This document shows positions 26,139 through 36,135 of a DNA stretch of 49,312 nt, one piece after another. Position numbers and translations under genes: made by a program. The stretch is from NCBI GenBank assembly GCA_964536015.1, contig CAZHVS010000022.1, positions 1 to 49,312 on the forward strand, written 5' to 3'. Position 1 is the stretch's first letter; every line of letters starts with the position of its first letter. Origin of the DNA: CAZHVS01 sp964536015 (GTDB taxonomy: Bacteria > Bacteroidota > Ignavibacteria > Ignavibacteriales > Ignavibacteriaceae). Below the pieces are notes generated by a model that searched no databases, was not told the origin of the DNA, and saw nothing but the letters and a program-made list of their open reading frames with translations.

Positions 26139-29100
26139 ATGCAATATCTTCATCTGCACAAAATCAGGATTATTTTTTTAATATTTATTTTTAGTTCTTT
26201 ATCCTTTCCACAATCAATAAAAGTTATTCAATCAGACGAATTTCATGCGATAGTTGAAGTTAATTTTGATGGAAAGTATAGTTTCAAAGATTCTTTAATT
26301 GATGGAAAAACTTTCACATTAATAAGCGGAGCAGAATATTCTGCAAGAAAAACCGGTGAGCCACTTTTACCCGAATTTTATTTAACTTTTGGAATTCCCC
26401 CAAATTCAGATCCTTTAATTACTGTTATTGCTAAAAATGAAATATCCTATCAAAATAAATTTATTGTTCCTACGCCGGATATCAATCCAGATGGCTTCGA
26501 CCTTAATATTAATAATTTTAATAAAGAAATTTATTCTAAAAATTCATTCTTTCCATCAACTAATATAATACTTCCTTCAAGTTACGTAGTAAGGTATGCA
26601 AGAGTTCAACCAGTAAGTATTTCACCATTTCGATATAATCCTATCACACACGAGTTGAATTTTATTAAAGAAATAAGATTTGAAATTATTTATAATGCAG
26701 GACGACCAACAGAATTCACTGTAATAAATGACAATTTCTCAAATGATGTTATTAAAAATACTGTTGTTAATTATGATGTCGCTAAAAAATGGATAGCAAA
26801 AGGCTCCAATAATTCAGATCAACCTTTTGAACAATACTGGTATAATCCTAATAAGGATTATTATAAAATTTATCTTAAAGAAGAAGGAGTTTACAAAGTA
26901 ACATTTAATGAACTTGTTAATGCTGGTGTCCCATTAGGTAATGGAGTTCCAAGTAATAAAATCGAATTAATAAATAATGGAGTCCAAGTTCCTCTGGATG
27001 TAATTGATAATGGGGACAGTATTTTTGATAGTGGAGATTATTTTCGATTCGTCGGATTTCCTCCAACTCCTACCATTTATTGTACACAAAATATTTATAA
27101 TAATTACAATGTTTATTGGTTCTCTTATCAAGCTGATTCTTCAGGACTAAGGTATAAACCTAAAGATGGTTATCCAACTGTATGGCAAACCACTGTTACT
27201 GGGTCAATCGTAAAAGAGCATTATGAAAAAGATGAGATTTATGAACCACTTGGTTATGCCCCAGACGATAAAAGAGATTTCTGGTTTTGGGGAAAAGCTT
27301 CAGGAAGAGGAGGAGTTCCTGACAAAATATTCATAGAGGTATTTCGAAATTTTATTTCTTATGATATCCAAAGACCTTATGTTCGATTTCGTGCAGGATT
27401 GCATGGGATGACTAATCCAAGTATTTTTTGTAATTATGATCACGTTATCAGATTTGATATTAATAATAAAAAAATTGGTTTTGCACAATGGAATGATCAA
27501 AAAGAATATCTTTATGAAACAAGTTTCTATGTTGGACCAGATAGCATTAATATATATCCTGGGGGAAATCTGATTTCTGTAATAGCGGATGGCAATGTAT
27601 GTGGTCAAGATTCAATCAAATCGGATGAAATAAGAGTAAATTGGTTTGAATTCGAATATGATAGAACCAATGCAGTCGATACAAATTTTATTTATTTGCT
27701 AACCAAACCATATTTACTTGGATTAATAAAGTATTGGATTTATTACTATCCTTACAATACTATAAACATATACAATCCTGTCAAAGGTGAAAAGATTATT
27801 AATGTTCAATTCGAACCATCTTATGGCGGTTCTGTACTTTTTATTGACTCGACACTTGCTCAGACAAAATATTATTGTTTCGCTGATGAACATTTCCATA
27901 CTGTTGATTCTATTTTTAAGAATATTAATTCAAATATTAGAGATACTACATCCGGAGCTGATTTAATAATAATTACACATAGTAAATTTGCATCTATTGC
28001 AAATCGTTATGCCAATTTAAGACAGATCAATTTTCTTGATACATCTATAGTAAATCCACGAATAAAAATTGTTGATGTACAAAATATTTATGATGAGTTT
28101 AATTATGGTTTATTAAGTCCATCTTCTATCCGTGCATTTATCCAATATGCATTTGAACATTATCTGCCTCCTGCACCAAAGTATATTACTTTAATAGGAG
28201 ATATGAGTCACGATTACCGTCATATACTTACTTCAAGCAGAATGAATTATATTCCTTCAATGCCATATATGTCGAATACATATGGACAAGCTCCAAGTGA
28301 TAATAACTTTGTTGCAATTGCTGGAGAAGATTTAGTGCCTGACTTGGTAATTGGTAGAATATCAATTGAGACAGAACAGGAAGGAAATACTTACTTAGAC
28401 AAAATAGAATCATATCCACAGGATAATTCAAAAAAATGGAAGGATAAAATTTTATTGATGGCCTCTGGAGCAGATGCAGGAGATGAAAATCTATTTGGTT
28501 TTAATGATGCATCTTTATTTTTGAACAATTTATATCTTGCTCCAAACGGATTTGATAACAAAATGATTTTCAGATATCCCAATAAACCCTCGCATATTCC
28601 ACATAAGGGCTCAACATTAGATATACGCAAAGCTTTTGATGATGGATGTGTTATTGCCAATTATTATGGGCATGGCGGCGGATATCAATGGGATTTAACT
28701 TTCCTCAATAATGATATTTATCTTTTAAATAATACGGGTAGATATCCTCTAATTTTAAGCGTTACTTGTTACACTGCACATTTTGACAATCAGGATGTTT
28801 TTGGTGAACAATTTATAAAAGTCCCAAATAAAGGGGCATTAGGTTTTGTGGGGAGTTCAGGATTAACAAGCTGGCCAGTCGGCGTTGCTATAAATCAACT
28901 TATATTCGATGAAATTTTTACTAAGAAAAATTATTTGTCTGGCAGTGCTTTCTTTAATTCTAAATTTAGAATTGGAAATTTAAGCGGACAATATGGGGAT
29001 CAGGTTGCATTATTAACATTTCTGGGAGATCCCCTCATTAAAGTTGCTCTACCAGAAGCTCCAGATTTTTCAGTTAAAAGTAGTGATATTAAAATAGAGC

Positions 29101-31901
29101 CTGAAAATCCTATTGTTGGTGAAATAACAAATATTTCTGTAGATTTTAATAACTATGGATTTCTTTCTTCTCATGATTCTGTTTCAATTGAAATTCTTTT
29201 TTCGTCTATTGATACTTCAGGGATTATTGAAAAAAGAAATATAAAGAACTTTGGAAACATTAGTAATTTTGTTACTTCGTGGCTTCCTAAGAAAAATGGG
29301 CTTTATCAAATAACAGCGAAAATAAATCTTGGTAATCCTTCTATTCCAGAAATCGATTATTCAGATAATTCAGCTTCAACAAGTATTGCAGTTTACAATA
29401 TTAGTAATCCTAATATTATTGCTCCTGCCGACGGAAATGTTTTCGCATTAAATCAGGTTGAAATTAAAATAAGCGATATTGGCGAATATATAAATCGTAA
29501 CCTTGAGTATCATATTGAAATAGACACATCTTTATATTTTATGAATCCTATTATCTCACCTAAACTATTACCTGCTAATGGAATAGTATCGTGGAAACCT
29601 AACGGGCTTAATGATGGAGAATATTTTTGGCGAACAAGAATTTTTGATGGTACTAATTTTGGCAAATGGAGTGATACAAGAGGCTTTTCGGTTGGAAGTA
29701 CTAATATTGGTGGATTTAATTCTTCAAAAAAATTACTTCAATTTTTTGATTTAGATAATATTAATTTTTCGAAATCGACTATGGAGCTATCATTAAATAC
29801 TGATTTATTACCTCCCAAGCCTATGTATCAAACTCTTTTAGATAGTGTTTTGTTAGAATACCCTGGAATTGATTCATTGAAATCTTCATGTATTACAACT
29901 GACGGCACTTATCTTTATCTTGCAAATTTATATTACTATATGGAGACTCTTGATAGTTTGAAGAGAACTCAAATTTTTAAAATTGGAACAGGTTTTAACG
30001 GTACTATCAAAGGTCAATATTATGGAACGATTCCAAACTTTTATCATATGATTAAGAGTTCTTTATTTTATCATAGTGATGGTTTCTTATATTCAACAAC
30101 CGGGCTTCCCAATAAACTGTTAAAGATTAATCCAAATTCATCTATAAACAATATTGATAGTATTGATATCGGTTATAAATTAATTGAATATGATAGTGCA
30201 AAAGTGAAAAATGGACAAATCTATGCTTGTTCAGATGGGCAGTATGTTTACAATCTGGCTGTAAGTGATTCACTCGGTCGTCCAAGATATACTCTAAGAG
30301 TACTTGATCCATCCCAGAACTGGAAGCTAATTGGAAATTACTATTATAATAACATCGAAGTCAGACCTTCTACTTCAAGCTTTTTTATAGCTGATGGAAA
30401 TTTATATACATTTGAGCCTTATTTTTCAGGCTGGATGACCAAAGTCAGAATCTCTGATGGATTTTTCTATCCTGAATGGTTTACATGGGCAGAAGATGGT
30501 TCACATCCCAAATTAAGATTTTATGCCTGGAATTACGATTGGATTAATAACCGTGTTAATGCAACTTCACTGATAAAACAGGATTCAATGGATAGAAAAA
30601 TAATGGTTTTCAAAGGGAGGTATGTTGATGCAAAAGGAACCATCTTTACCCAGGAAATTGGTCCAGCAAAAATGTGGGATTCTCTTGCATATTCAATTCA
30701 AAATGCGAATTCTACCAATTATTATTCAGTAAACCTTTTCGGTTTGAATTCTTCTTCTAAAAGTTGGGATACTTTATATACAAATCTTGCAAATAATTTG
30801 AGAATTGATAGTATAAATGCTTCAGTATATAATTACTTAAAAGTTGGAATTGAATTTGTTGATTCATCGTTTAATGCCACTAATCCGCTAACATTAAAAT
30901 CGTTGAACTTGTTTTACGAAGAACCACCTGAATTAATTGTAACAAAAAATGATTTAACATTTTCACCTGATTCTTTAATGCAGGGTTTTAAAATAGGAAT
31001 GAATCTTAATATTGCAAATGTTGGCAAATCAGCAGCAGATTCTATTAAAGTGAAGTTCATGCTTGATGGTTCTGATTCAGTTTTTTATGAAAAATCTCTT
31101 TATCTAGATAAATTTTCGTCAACCAATATTTCAGATTCTATTGACACTTCACCTTTTGTTTTTGATCATAAAGTCAAAGCTTTAGTTGATTATCAAGGCA
31201 TTGAATTGTTTAAATTTAATAATCTAACTTCAAAAACTTTTTATGTCTCAAGAGATTCTATAAATCCTTATGTAAAAATTACTTTTGACGACAAAGAAAT
31301 TATAAATGGAGATATTGTTTCTAAAACTCCTGAAGTGAAAATTTATTTGTATGATAATAGTCCTTTACCACTAGATACATCATTTTTCACATTAGTATTT
31401 GATAATGTACCAATGGGCTTTCAGAAAAATAAACTTGAATATAGTTATGTCTCATATCCAAATTCGCATATGCAAATAATTTGGAAACCTACTCTATTCA
31501 AAGGTAAACATACACTTGATATTCTTGCAAAAGATGCTTCGGGAAATTTCTTTGATACAACATTTTATAGAGTAATATTCAATGTATTTGAAGAAAATGA
31601 TCTTGTAAATGTTTATAATTATCCCAATCCATTTACGGATGATACATACTTTACATTTGAATTACGAGGTAAACAAAAACCAGATAATATTCATTTCCGG
31701 ATTTTTACTGTTGCCGGAAGATTAATCAGGGAAATTGATGTTCCTTTTAATGAATACCAGATTGGATTTAATAAAATCTATTGGGATGGAAAAGACCAGG
31801 ATGGTGATCAGGTTGCAAATGGATTATATTTCTATAAAATTATTGTAAAATTTCCTGATAAAACAAAAATCGAAACAAAGAAACTTGTAAAACTGAAATA
31901 A
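26139..31901 (+). CDS. Gingipain-fold C25 peptidase-like protein with T9SS sorting domain (PorU-like)
   Basis: A 1920-residue secreted protein. Signal peptide 1-22 (SLSFPQ); a PorU-like region with YKIYLKEEGVYKVTFNELV at about 243; the C25 catalytic domain with His845 in YGHGGG and Cys877 in SVTCYT, 32 residues apart, close to the gingipain spacing; a CARDB-like Ig domain near 975-1085; a long strand-rich part; a second CARDB-like domain near 1600; and a C-terminal sorting domain starting NVYNYPNPFTDD and ending in KKLVKLK. PorU is the T9SS sortase, but this protein is far longer than the roughly 1150 residues of the Porphyromonas one. It could instead be a surface protease exported by T9SS. 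ATG 26139 is preferred over the upstream TTG because AAAGGA fits it. Confidence 0.85.
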   Translation: MQYLHLHKIRIIFLIFIFSSLSFPQSIKVIQSDEFHAIVEVNFDGKYSFKDSLIDGKTFTLISGAEYSARKTGEPLLPEFYLTFGIPPNSDPLITVIAKNEISYQNKFIVPTPDINPDGFDLNINNFNKEIYSKNSFFPSTNIILPSSYVVRYARVQPVSISPFRYNPITHELNFIKEIRFEIIYNAGRPTEFTVINDNFSNDVIKNTVVNYDVAKKWIAKGSNNSDQPFEQYWYNPNKDYYKIYLKEEGVYKVTFNELVNAGVPLGNGVPSNKIELINNGVQVPLDVIDNGDSIFDSGDYFRFVGFPPTPTIYCTQNIYNNYNVYWFSYQADSSGLRYKPKDGYPTVWQTTVTGSIVKEHYEKDEIYEPLGYAPDDKRDFWFWGKASGRGGVPDKIFIEVFRNFISYDIQRPYVRFRAGLHGMTNPSIFCNYDHVIRFDINNKKIGFAQWNDQKEYLYETSFYVGPDSINIYPGGNLISVIADGNVCGQDSIKSDEIRVNWFEFEYDRTNAVDTNFIYLLTKPYLLGLIKYWIYYYPYNTINIYNPVKGEKIINVQFEPSYGGSVLFIDSTLAQTKYYCFADEHFHTVDSIFKNINSNIRDTTSGADLIIITHSKFASIANRYANLRQINFLDTSIVNPRIKIVDVQNIYDEFNYGLLSPSSIRAFIQYAFEHYLPPAPKYITLIGDMSHDYRHILTSSRMNYIPSMPYMSNTYGQAPSDNNFVAIAGEDLVPDLVIGRISIETEQEGNTYLDKIESYPQDNSKKWKDKILLMASGADAGDENLFGFNDASLFLNNLYLAPNGFDNKMIFRYPNKPSHIPHKGSTLDIRKAFDDGCVIANYYGHGGGYQWDLTFLNNDIYLLNNTGRYPLILSVTCYTAHFDNQDVFGEQFIKVPNKGALGFVGSSGLTSWPVGVAINQLIFDEIFTKKNYLSGSAFFNSKFRIGNLSGQYGDQVALLTFLGDPLIKVALPEAPDFSVKSSDIKIEPENPIVGEITNISVDFNNYGFLSSHDSVSIEILFSSIDTSGIIEKRNIKNFGNISNFVTSWLPKKNGLYQITAKINLGNPSIPEIDYSDNSASTSIAVYNISNPNIIAPADGNVFALNQVEIKISDIGEYINRNLEYHIEIDTSLYFMNPIISPKLLPANGIVSWKPNGLNDGEYFWRTRIFDGTNFGKWSDTRGFSVGSTNIGGFNSSKKLLQFFDLDNINFSKSTMELSLNTDLLPPKPMYQTLLDSVLLEYPGIDSLKSSCITTDGTYLYLANLYYYMETLDSLKRTQIFKIGTGFNGTIKGQYYGTIPNFYHMIKSSLFYHSDGFLYSTTGLPNKLLKINPNSSINNIDSIDIGYKLIEYDSAKVKNGQIYACSDGQYVYNLAVSDSLGRPRYTLRVLDPSQNWKLIGNYYYNNIEVRPSTSSFFIADGNLYTFEPYFSGWMTKVRISDGFFYPEWFTWAEDGSHPKLRFYAWNYDWINNRVNATSLIKQDSMDRKIMVFKGRYVDAKGTIFTQEIGPAKMWDSLAYSIQNANSTNYYSVNLFGLNSSSKSWDTLYTNLANNLRIDSINASVYNYLKVGIEFVDSSFNATNPLTLKSLNLFYEEPPELIVTKNDLTFSPDSLMQGFKIGMNLNIANVGKSAADSIKVKFMLDGSDSVFYEKSLYLDKFSSTNISDSIDTSPFVFDHKVKALVDYQGIELFKFNNLTSKTFYVSRDSINPYVKITFDDKEIINGDIVSKTPEVKIYLYDNSPLPLDTSFFTLVFDNVPMGFQKNKLEYSYVSYPNSHMQIIWKPTLFKGKHTLDILAKDASGNFFDTTFYRVIFNVFEENDLVNVYNYPNPFTDDTYFTFELRGKQKPDNIHFRIFTVAGRLIREIDVPFNEYQIGFNKIYWDGKDQDGDQVANGLYFYKIIVKFPDKTKIETKKLVKLK

Positions 31902-31933
31902 TCTTTTCTTTTGGTGTAACTTTTCTTTCGCAA

Positions 31934-31964
31934 AAGCCACTTAATTAATTTTATTAGGTGGCTT
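31934..31964 (+). terminator. Hairpin terminator after the C25 gene
   Basis: A 12-bp stem with one G-U pair (arms AAGCCACTTAAT and ATTAGGTGGCTT) around a 7-nt loop, 32 bp after the C25 stop. The following sequence is only moderately T-rich. It separates this gene from glmS. Confidence 0.65.
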
Positions 31965-32002
31965 ATTATTCTTAATTTTCAGTATAATATTTAAAATTTT
32001 TT

Positions 32003-33835
32003 ATGTGTGGAATAGTCGGCTATATTGGAAATAGAAATTGTCTCCCGGTTATTATTGAAGGGCTAAAAAGACTTGAATACAGGGGATATGATTCTGCAGG
32101 AATTGGAATCATTCTGGATGGTGAAATCCGCATAGAAAAAAATAAGGGTAAAGTTACTTTCCTGGAAAAACGACTTGAAAATCAAAACCTTTCTTCAAAT
32201 GTTGGAATAGGTCATACACGCTGGGCAACTCACGGAATTCCAAATGAAATTAATGCTCATCCTCATCATAATAAAGATAAATCTATAATTGTAATTCATA
32301 ATGGAATAATTGAAAATTACAGAGCATTAAAAACAGTTTTACAACGTCAGGGTTATGAATTCCAGAGCGAGACGGACACAGAAATACTTGCACATTTAAT
32401 TGATAGTTTTGTTGCTAAAGGGAATTCAATTTTCAAAGCTACACGACTTGCATTAGCAGAGGTTGAAGGAACTTATGGAATTGCAGTAATATCAAGCAAA
32501 GAACCTGATAAAATTATAGTTGCGAAAAAAGGTTCACCACTCATTATAGGAATTGGTAACGGTGAACATTTAATTGCATCCGATGCATCTGCATTAATAG
32601 CACACACAACGCAAGTTATTTATCTTGAAGATGGTGAGATTGCTGAGGTTTATAAAGATAGGTTTACTGCAAGAACTATTGAAGATGAAGAAATTCAAAA
32701 AGAAATTGTCGAGCTTTCAATTTCATTAGATGAAATTGATAAAGGCGGCTACTCAACTTTTATGTTGAAAGAAATTATGGAGCAGCATGAAACAATTTCA
32801 ACTACGATGCGAGGGAGATTGATTCCAGATGAGGGAACTTCAAAACTTGGTGGACTTGAAAATGTTTTAGACAAACTTGATTCAACGAAGAGATTTATCA
32901 TTACTGCCTGCGGAACAAGCTGGCATGCAGGCCTGATTGGTGAATATATGTTTGAGCAATATTTAAGAATTCCAACTGATGTTGAATATGCAAGTGAATT
33001 TCGTTATCGTAACCCTATTATCAATAAAAATGACACGATAATTTTCATTTCACAAAGCGGTGAAACTGCCGACACTCTTGCAGCATTAAAAGAAGCAAAA
33101 CGAAAAGGAGCTTTGTGTTTGGGTATATGTAATGCGGTAGGCAGTTCTATTGCAAGAGAAACAGATGCGGGTGTTTATATACACGTGGGACCAGAAATTG
33201 GTGTTGCCTCTACAAAAGCTTTTACTGCTCAATTGATTGTGTTTGCTTTAATCACACTGCTTCTTGCACGAAGAAAAGATATGAGCCTTATTGATGGAAA
33301 AAATATTGTTGATGAATTCTTGTCATTGCCTGAAAAAATTAAAAAGATATTGGAATTAAATTCTGAAATTGAAAAAATTGCTGAAGTTTACAAGGATTCA
33401 AAAAACTTTCTTTACTTAGGCAGAGGATATAATTTTCCTGTTGCATTAGAAGGGGCTTTAAAGTTAAAAGAAATATCCTACATTCATGCTGAAGGTTATC
33501 CTGCAGCGGAAATGAAGCACGGACCTATTGCATTAATTGATGAAAATATGCCTGTTGTATTTATTGCTCCACAAGATTCAACCTTTAAAAAAATCATAAG
33601 CAATATTCAGGAAATAAAAGCAAGAAAAGGAAAAGTAGTTGCAATTGCAAATGAAGGTGATAATTTAATTGATTCTATGGTTGATCATACGATTAAAATA
33701 CCTAATACAATCAGAATGTTAATGCCAATATTAACAGCTATTCCTTTGCAATTACTTGCATATCATATCGCAGTGAAAAAAGATTTAAATGTTGACCAAC
33801 CAAGAAATTTAGCAAAAAGTGTAACAGTTGAATAA
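32003..33835 (+). CDS. glmS: Glutamine-fructose-6-phosphate aminotransferase (isomerizing)
   Basis: Makes glucosamine-6-phosphate from fructose-6-phosphate and glutamine, the entry to UDP-GlcNAc. The 610-residue length is standard. The N-terminal class II glutaminase domain starts MCGIVGYIG with Cys2 as nucleophile; two SIS isomerase domains follow (ACGTSWHAGLIGEYM and SQSGETADTL; YLGRGYNFPVALEGALKLKE); the C-terminal tail DQPRNLAKSVTVE closes the active site as in other GlmS proteins. It is followed after 18 bp by the GTPase gene. No ribosome binding site or glmS ribozyme was seen in the 100 bp upstream. Confidence 0.97.
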   Translation: MCGIVGYIGNRNCLPVIIEGLKRLEYRGYDSAGIGIILDGEIRIEKNKGKVTFLEKRLENQNLSSNVGIGHTRWATHGIPNEINAHPHHNKDKSIIVIHNGIIENYRALKTVLQRQGYEFQSETDTEILAHLIDSFVAKGNSIFKATRLALAEVEGTYGIAVISSKEPDKIIVAKKGSPLIIGIGNGEHLIASDASALIAHTTQVIYLEDGEIAEVYKDRFTARTIEDEEIQKEIVELSISLDEIDKGGYSTFMLKEIMEQHETISTTMRGRLIPDEGTSKLGGLENVLDKLDSTKRFIITACGTSWHAGLIGEYMFEQYLRIPTDVEYASEFRYRNPIINKNDTIIFISQSGETADTLAALKEAKRKGALCLGICNAVGSSIARETDAGVYIHVGPEIGVASTKAFTAQLIVFALITLLLARRKDMSLIDGKNIVDEFLSLPEKIKKILELNSEIEKIAEVYKDSKNFLYLGRGYNFPVALEGALKLKEISYIHAEGYPAAEMKHGPIALIDENMPVVFIAPQDSTFKKIISNIQEIKARKGKVVAIANEGDNLIDSMVDHTIKIPNTIRMLMPILTAIPLQLLAYHIAVKKDLNVDQPRNLAKSVTVE

Positions 33836-33853
33836 CAAATCAGGAAAATATAT

Positions 33854-35173
33854 ATGAAAAAGAAAAATGTACTTATTATGGGAGCCGCCGGACGCGACTT
33901 TCATAACTTTAATGTATTCTACAGAGATAATGAAGAATACAACGTTGTTGCGTTTACTGCAACGCAAATTCCAAATATAGAAGGAAGACTTTATCCATCA
34001 GAATTGGCTGGAAAACTTTATCCTAATGGAATTAAAATTTATGATGAATCTGAATTAATAAAATTAATAAAGGAACTTAAAGTTGATGAAGTTGTTTTTG
34101 CTTATTCTGATGTTCCATTTAATTATGTTATGACAAAAGCATCAATAGTTAATGCTGCTGGTTGTTCATTCAGACTTCTTGGAGCTGAAGAGACAATGAT
34201 TAAAAGTACTAAACCTGTAATAGCTATCATTGCTGTAAGAACAGGCAGTGGAAAATCTCAAACTTCACGAAAAATAGTTTCAACGCTTAGAGATGCAGGT
34301 AAAAAAGTTGTTGCTATCCGTCATCCAATGCCTTATGGTGACCTTGTAAAACAAAAAGTTCAAAGGTTTGGTTCATTAGCAGATTTAGAATTTCACAAAT
34401 GTACAATTGAAGAAATTGAAGAATATGAACCACATATTGCAAGTGGTGGAGTAATCTATTCTGGTGTTGATTACGAAGCCATTCTTCGTGAAGCTGAAAA
34501 AGAAGCTGATGTAATAATCTGGGATGGTGGTAACAATGATTTTCCTTTCTATAAACCGGATATTACTTTTACAGTTGTTGATCCTCATCGTCCGGGTCAC
34601 GAGTTGACTTACTACCCTGGCAATACATCTCTTCGTCTTGCTGATGTAGCAATAATTAACAAAGTTGATTCTGCGAAACCGGAAGATGTTCAGACAGTTA
34701 TTAACAATACAAAAGCTGCAAATCCAAATGCAATAATCATTGAAGCTGCTTCACCAATTCGTGTTGAACATCCAGAAATGATCATTGATAAAAGAGTTCT
34801 TGTTGTTGAAGATGGTCCAACTTTGACTCATGGTGAAATGGAATTTGGTGCAGGTATGATTGCAGCATGGAATAACAAAGCAAAAGAGATTGTTGATCCA
34901 AGACCTTACACTGTAAAGTCAATTAGTGACACATATAAAAAGTATCCAAAAATTGGAATTCTTCTTCCGGCAATGGGATATGGTGATCAACAAGTAAAAG
35001 ATTTAGAAGAAACAATCAATAAAACTGATTGCGATTCCGTCATAATTGGAACTCCGATAGACTTAGGAAGATTATTGAAAATCAATAAACCTTCAACAAG
35101 AGTATCATATGATCTTCAGGAGACAGGTGACGTTACTATTGAGAAGATACTTAAAGACAAAGGTCTTTTATGA
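33854..35173 (+). CDS. Cyclic 2,3-diphosphoglycerate synthetase-like P-loop GTPase
   Basis: A 439-residue P-loop protein resembling the archaeal cyclic 2,3-diphosphoglycerate synthetase family. An N-terminal nucleotide-fold segment (VLIMGAAGRDFHNFNVFYRD) is followed by Walker A AVRTGSGKSQTSRK at 127-140 and WDGGNNDFPF, then NKVDSA, which looks like a guanine-specificity NKxD. Bacterial homologues are often found next to carbamate kinase and carbamoyltransferase genes, as here, and are unlikely to make cyclic DPG; the actual role is not established. RBS AGGAAAA. Overlaps arcC by 4 bp (ATGA), so a functional link is likely. Confidence 0.82.
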   Translation: MKKKNVLIMGAAGRDFHNFNVFYRDNEEYNVVAFTATQIPNIEGRLYPSELAGKLYPNGIKIYDESELIKLIKELKVDEVVFAYSDVPFNYVMTKASIVNAAGCSFRLLGAEETMIKSTKPVIAIIAVRTGSGKSQTSRKIVSTLRDAGKKVVAIRHPMPYGDLVKQKVQRFGSLADLEFHKCTIEEIEEYEPHIASGGVIYSGVDYEAILREAEKEADVIIWDGGNNDFPFYKPDITFTVVDPHRPGHELTYYPGNTSLRLADVAIINKVDSAKPEDVQTVINNTKAANPNAIIIEAASPIRVEHPEMIIDKRVLVVEDGPTLTHGEMEFGAGMIAAWNNKAKEIVDPRPYTVKSISDTYKKYPKIGILLPAMGYGDQQVKDLEETINKTDCDSVIIGTPIDLGRLLKINKPSTRVSYDLQETGDVTIEKILKDKGLL

Positions 35174-36108
35174 AAAAACTGGCGGTGGTTGCCTTAGGTG
35201 GAAATGCTCTTTTGAGAGGCAACCAGGTTGGGACAATAAATGAACAGGAAGCTAATACTTACGATACTTGTTTATATTTAGCTGAACTTGTTAGAAGTGG
35301 ACATAATCTTGTTATTACTCATGGAAATGGTCCGCAGGTGGGTAATATTCTTCTTCGAAATGAAGCAGGATTTGACACTTATAAAATTCCCAAGATGCCT
35401 TTGGATATTTGTGTGGCCGATTCCCAGGGGGGAATCGGTTACATGATTGAAAGGCAAATGTTAAACATCTTTGCTGAAAAAAAAATTAAAGGAAACGTCA
35501 TCACTTTAGTTACACAGGTTGTTGTTGATCAAAATGATAAAGCATTTTCTAATCCAACAAAACCTGTAGGAAAGTATTTTCTTAAAGAAGAAGCTGATCT
35601 TTTATCAAGAACCAATAACTGGGTGTTCAAAGAAGATCCTCAGAAAAGAGGTTGGAGAAGAGTTGTAGCATCACCTCAGCCTATTGATGTCTTGAACAAA
35701 GAGATTGTTAAAACTCTTGCATTAAAAGGTAATGTTGTAATTGCTGCTGGTGGAGGTGGTATTCCTGTTTTCTATAAAGGAAACCAGATTGAAGCTATTG
35801 AAGCTGTTATCGATAAAGACCTTGCTGCTTCTCTGTTAGCAAATGAAATTGGAGCTGATGAGTTTTATATCTTGACCGATGTTCCTAAGGTATATATAAA
35901 TTTTCATAAACCTGGACAGAAGGCACTTGATAAACTTACACTTAAACAAGCTAACAAATATTATAAACAGGGTGAATTTGCTGCAGGAAGTATGGGACCA
36001 AAAATTCTTGCTGCTATGAACTTTGTAAAAAATGGTGGAAAAGAAGCAATCATTACAGAAGCTACTCAATTAAAAAACCCAGATTGCGGGACAAAGATTG
36101 TTGCATAA
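35170..36108 (+). CDS. arcC: Carbamate kinase
   Basis: Reversibly transfers phosphate from carbamoyl phosphate to ADP, giving ATP, ammonia and CO2; in catabolic loci it harvests energy from carbamoyl groups. The 312-residue protein has the amino-acid-kinase motifs VALGGNALLRG (near 7), THGNGPQVGN, AAGGGGIPV and DKDLAASLLA, in family order. It sits between the GTPase (4-bp overlap) and ornithine carbamoyltransferase (27-bp gap), which would supply its carbamoyl phosphate. No arginine deiminase gene is present in the window. Confidence 0.96.
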   Translation: MKKLAVVALGGNALLRGNQVGTINEQEANTYDTCLYLAELVRSGHNLVITHGNGPQVGNILLRNEAGFDTYKIPKMPLDICVADSQGGIGYMIERQMLNIFAEKKIKGNVITLVTQVVVDQNDKAFSNPTKPVGKYFLKEEADLLSRTNNWVFKEDPQKRGWRRVVASPQPIDVLNKEIVKTLALKGNVVIAAGGGGIPVFYKGNQIEAIEAVIDKDLAASLLANEIGADEFYILTDVPKVYINFHKPGQKALDKLTLKQANKYYKQGEFAAGSMGPKILAAMNFVKNGGKEAIITEATQLKNPDCGTKIVA

Positions 36109-36135
36109 TTTATAAAATTTTTTGAAAGGAATAAT

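Noticed and set aside
31902..32002. glmS ribozyme upstream of glmS
   Set aside because: The spacer is only about 100 bp, and holds a terminator hairpin; none of the ribozyme core was recognised.
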